Below, piece after piece: positions 60,418 through 64,000 of a stretch of DNA of 64,000 bases. Under the pieces are notes generated by a model. The model did not search any database and had not been told where the DNA came from. It saw nothing but the letters and a program-made list of their open reading frames with translations. The stretch comes from Chlorophyllum brunneum (taxonomy: Eukaryota > Basidiomycota > Agaricomycetes > Agaricales > Agaricaceae): NCBI GenBank assembly GCA_963576785.1, contig OY756144.1, positions 496,001 to 560,000 of the forward strand, given 5' to 3'. The position numbers and the translations under genes are program-made. The first letter of the stretch is position 1, and every line of letters begins with the position of its first letter.

Positions 60418-61731
60418 ATGTCCCGTACACCAACAGGCCAGGAAACACAGATGGCTCTCTCCAAAACCTTTCGCGAGGGCCCAGACCTCGTTGAAAAGAC
60501 TACAAGCTGGGCGAGAGGTATGGTTAAAAGCATAAGCAAGGAGTTAAAAGAGCTCGAAACAGTCTCCCATGAAGCACTTCCGTAGGTCCCCAGATTCACA
60601 GTATCTCTCATACTGACATACTTTTTATAGAATACAGATGCAGGAACTCCGGTTGGCAACAATCGACCTCGTTAGGCAGAAATTGGTTCCCGTTCTGCGG
60701 GATAGTGTGTCGACCGCCCGAGTTGGAGCACTGCTGAGCAGGCAAGGGCAGAACGTTTGTCAGCTGAAGAAGGAGCATCGGGAAGGATTCCTGAGAGGAA
60801 CAGCTCACCTCGTTTGGGATTGTCACCAGCGGGCAGAGATGACTACTGGTAATCTCCGTGATATTCGCCGGGATGCAGCAAATGTTCGTTTACTTCCCTT
60901 GTTTCTATCATCACTACCAATGAACTCATTCGTTGTAGCTTTTGGCAGATAATCCCGTCCAAGCACAGGGCGGTGGCGAAGGCTGGAACAGGGGGATGAA
61001 CCAAGCAGCCTCTTCACACAACAATACTAAACTGGCTCCTCATTCTCAACTAATCGCTTCCGTCAGGAGTACACTAGGAGAAATATTCTCGTGGGAGGAG
61101 GAGACCCCATTTGACAAACTCGTTAATTGGTGGCAGCGTACCTCTTTAGAACTCCACAACATCCTCTATAATACGGGTGTGATAGACTCCGCGTTTCAAG
61201 TCCACCTGGAAGTAATAACCAAAACTTGGGGATTACTCGAACGTCGCTATGAGGAATACAAGACACAGGTCAGTTTCGTGCCTGCCTAAGGTTGATGTGG
61301 TCTAACCCCCATTCACTTTCCATTTACGTTCCGATCAGATGGAGAAGGCGTTTGACGGAACCTTTGGTCGAGACAAAGGGGATCATGATCAGGTGGCTCC
61401 CATGATTGACATCGAGGCAGAACTTCCTGAGGAGTTTCACGTGTGGGCTAGGAAGCAGCCTGGATTCAGCACCATCCCTACACACATCCACTTTACCGCG
61501 ACCCCTGAATCAGCTTCTCCAGGTGGGGGTACAGATGGAGGGAAAACAAGGGGAGGTTTTTTGGGGTTGAAATTTCGGCGCAATGGTAATGGGAAGTCAA
61601 AACGCCAAGAGAAGAAAGAGAAGCAAAGGATGGGAGACGATAAACCCACCACACCCAGAGAAGACGAGTCAACACCCAGAGAAGGTGAAACAACGCCCAA
61701 AGAAGGCTGGCGCAGGTGGATTCCTGGTTAG
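60418..61731 (+). CDS. Protein of an unrecognised fungal family, member Y
   Basis: Paralogue of the gene at 58948-60134, on the opposite strand. It starts MSRTPTGQETQMALSKTF at 60418, then EKTTSWARGMVKSISKELKELETVSHEALP. Exon 2 begins near 60631 with IQMQELRLATIDLVRQKLVPVLRD, TARVGALLSRQGQNVCQL, EGFLRGTAHLVWDCHQRAE. After an intron comes the helical middle (EIFSWEEETPFDKLVNWWQ, LERRYEEYKTQ). The final exon is MEKAFDGTFGRDKGDHD...IDIEAELPEEFHVWARKQ. Unlike X, its tail is low-complexity: a Lys/Arg-rich stretch followed by imperfect TP(R/K)E(D/G)E repeats ending in EGWRRWIPG. The function is unknown; conserved blocks across three copies argue it is a real gene. Confidence 0.7.
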
Positions 61732-62870
61732 TAGTAAAAATACATAGTACGCCTATGACAAAACAAAATCTGGAGAAAATGGTGTCACCATTTTCGGTGG
61801 TGCTATGCACTTGATAGACCATCTTTTGTGTACACAGTTATAACGGTCACAGTGTATGAGATACAGCTGGACGTCAGAAACATCCCCGGAGTGGCAGAAT
61901 CCATCACTTGCCTGTCTTCCAACTCAGTATCATCATATCTTTGTGCCTGAGGAGTTGGTACTGGACGAATAGCGCCTTATGCGCTATGACATTGAGGCTG
62001 ACAAAGGAGAGTATGAAGAGCAAAACTAGTAGGTACTTAGATGTGAGATCAGATACGAGAGAAAAACGAATCACGAAAATGCGAGGGGTTAAATTGTTAG
62101 GTTAATCAGAAAACTCGAGCACCCAGCCCAGTAAACGTGATTGGGGTGCGAACGTCTCAGGTTTGCTAGGTGGTTGAGTGCAATGGGTTTTTGGGAAGGG
62201 AAGGCATCAGAAACCCTGGCAGGACATGGGGTGAACTATGCCGTCGGGGGTTCAGCGTTGGTGTCCTTGGAGGGACTAGTCCATGTTGGCATTGTTTCAA
62301 CGCCATCGTCTTAGAGAGGCATTTTGTATTATCAGCAACTCCTTGGGAACGAAGTGTATCGGGGTGCTATGGGGTCCTTTTTCCAGAAGTGGTCCTCGCT
62401 ACATAGGGCAGCGAATTATAGGACATCCATGACCAAGGCTGCGGTGGGAGTATATTTCTTTCAGTTTTTCCCAGTAACTGGACTTGAACAAGGGGATATT
62501 TGGCCAAACTCTCGCTCTGACGAGATGCTTATGTAGGTACGTGTCGCGTCTACTGAGGACAAATGCGGGTCGTCCTTGTTTAACAGCCGTGTTGGTAAGA
62601 CTGTTCAGGAAACCGCCATGTAGCATGGAGTCTAATCCCAAATTTGGGCACCTGCGCATCCCACAGCCCCAAGTATCCTGGACCTTGGAGAGCAGGAATC
62701 GATGTACAGAATCGTTGCTGACGTCGTTTGGCCACGATGCTTCCCAAAAATACCTGCTCTACTGGCTTGGACAAAAGTACACCCTCATATCTGCGTCTTC
62801 AAATGAAGGAATTATAAAGAGACCAGTGCCACCTCGGAAATGCTCTTGTTCTGTGCGTATACAATTTTCT
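61732..62870. other. Convergent intergenic region between members Y and Z
   Basis: 3' flanks of two convergent paralogues. An open frame at 62484-62906 overlaps the end of Z on the other strand and is not credible. No repeat was seen. Confidence 0.4.
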
Positions 62871-64000
62871 TTACCAACAACGACAATCTTTCCACCACGA
62901 GCTTGACTTTTGCGCGACCTGGCTGGGATTAGCCGTCTTGTCATCTGTGGACCTTGGGATCCCCTCCCCTGAGGCCTTTGACTTATCGTCTGAGATTTGT
63001 GGGGCAACATTGCGCGGGGCCACCTCCTCGGTCCCCTGATTTGCTTCCCCTCCATGTGAAGCCCCAGTCTTATTCATGCTGCTGGATCCAGGTTGCTGCT
63101 CAGCCCATTCCAAAAACGCCTTCGGGAGTTCCGCTAAAGTGTCTATCTTTGGGACTTCAATAGTGGAAGCCCCGTTATTTCGACCAAACGTCGCGTCAAG
63201 CGCCTTGTCCATCTGGTCGGAGGGTAAACGAGACGTAGACGGAGACATATTATACGAAACTGACCCTTTTCTTGTAGTCCTCGTAGCGACTTTCGAGGGT
63301 CTTCCAGGTTTTATTTATGGTTCGCATGCGGATTCGAGGCGCAAATTGTATGACGCTCATATTCTGGAGGATGTAGTGGAGCTCCAGGGAGGTACGCTGC
63401 CACCAATCGATGAGAGCGTCAAAAGGAGTGTCGTTCTGTGAAAATATTTCGTGTAGTGTGTTCCTGAGGAAAACAATTACTAGAGAGGTCAGCCAAACTT
63501 GACTTTGCCAAATTCGAGCATCTACTGCACCTTTGTTGTCTGGAGATCCCCTTTTCCCACTGTCTTGTGTTGATAATGGGTCTTTTTCCAAAATCTACAA
63601 CAAATGAATTTGATTCAAGGTAAAGAAAAGCCAGAAGCGCACGGTTGCTGCAACCTGACGAATATCACGGAGCTGTTCAGCGGTCTTCTCTGTCCGCTGG
63701 TGGCAGTCCCAAACTAGGTGAGCCGTTCCTCTCAGAAACTCCTTCAGATGTTCTTCGCCCAGTTGACATACATCTTGTCCTTGCCTACTTAGTAGTGCTC
63801 CTACTCGTGCGGTCGCCGTACTGTCCTGCAGGGCAGGCACTAATCGCTGCTTGATAAGATGAGTCGTCTCTGACCTCAGATCGTGTATTCCTAAGCTAGA
63901 AAGCGGGCATTATGAGGGTTGCGCTGAATCTAACAAGCTGCCTACGAGAGCGTTTTTTCCGGAACAGTTTCCAGTTCTTTCAGGTGGTTGCGCATGCTGT
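62871..64000 (-). CDS. Protein of an unrecognised fungal family, member Z (5' end beyond the window)
   Basis: Third paralogue, entering from beyond 64000. The first visible codons near the window edge read HLKELETVPEKTL, matching the end of exon 1 in X and Y. Exon 2 gives LVPALQDSTATARVGALLSRQGQDVCQL and FLRGTAHLVWDCHQRTEKT. A later exon gives LHEIFSQNDTPFDALIDWWQRTSLEL and LESRYEDYKKR. The last exon gives MDKALDATFGRNNGAS...AELPKAFLEWAEQQPG, with a Ser/Lys-rich tail ending WWKDCRCW at 62871. The start codon lies outside, so the gene is partial here. Function unknown. Confidence 0.68.

Overview
The window is nuclear DNA of a filamentous basidiomycete, most likely an Agaricomycete. Genes are interrupted by many short GT-AG introns (about 40-70 nt, with micro-exons down to 13 nt). 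The protein families also fit: UstS/etherase-type glutathione transferases, a non-reducing polyketide synthase of the orsellinic-acid-synthase type, DUF2235 proteins, membrane-anchored WD40 proteins and a mixed C2H2/Zn2Cys6 regulator. No rRNA, tRNA, CRISPR or bacterial-style operon was seen. Gene models were read by eye by joining frames at plausible splice sites, so exon borders are approximate.

Layout. 0.1-5.3 kb: two tandem NADP-dependent MDR oxidoreductases (+), separated by a 1.4-kb transposon-like element with 33-bp terminal inverted repeats, a TA target duplication and a long internal foldback. 6.1-11.1 kb: two tandem DUF2235 alpha/beta-hydrolase genes (+). 11.3-15.6 kb: a non-reducing PKS (-) that keeps SAT, PT, ACP and TE but has lost almost all of the ketosynthase and the C-terminal half of the acyltransferase, while its frame stays open. 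15.6-20.0 kb: gene-poor. 20.0-22.8 kb: zinc-finger transcription factor (+). 23.9-24.6 kb: GFA/CENP-V-type zinc protein (+). 24.7-32.4 kb: two tandem membrane-WD40 genes (-). 33.3-36.2 kb: kinesin (-). 36.8-39.9 kb: a tandem pseudokinase-kinase gene (+) with a premature stop in the second kinase. 40.2-57.0 kb: six glutathione-transferase genes plus one relic, all (-). Two solo LTRs bracket the first of them, and a 5-kb degenerate gene-poor block interrupts the array. 58.9-64.0 kb: three paralogues of an unrecognised family (-, +, -), the last running off the window.

How it fits together. Almost every locus is a local duplicate: two MDR, two DUF2235, two membrane-WD40, two kinase units within one gene, seven GST copies and three copies of the unknown family. 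The oxidoreductases and GSTs suggest a detoxification or xenobiotic and wood-extractive metabolism neighbourhood. The PKS with its divergently oriented regulator looks like the remains of, or a repurposed piece of, a secondary-metabolite locus. The most unusual item is the ketosynthase-less PKS, followed by the pseudokinase-kinase fusion and the GST array with its solo LTRs.
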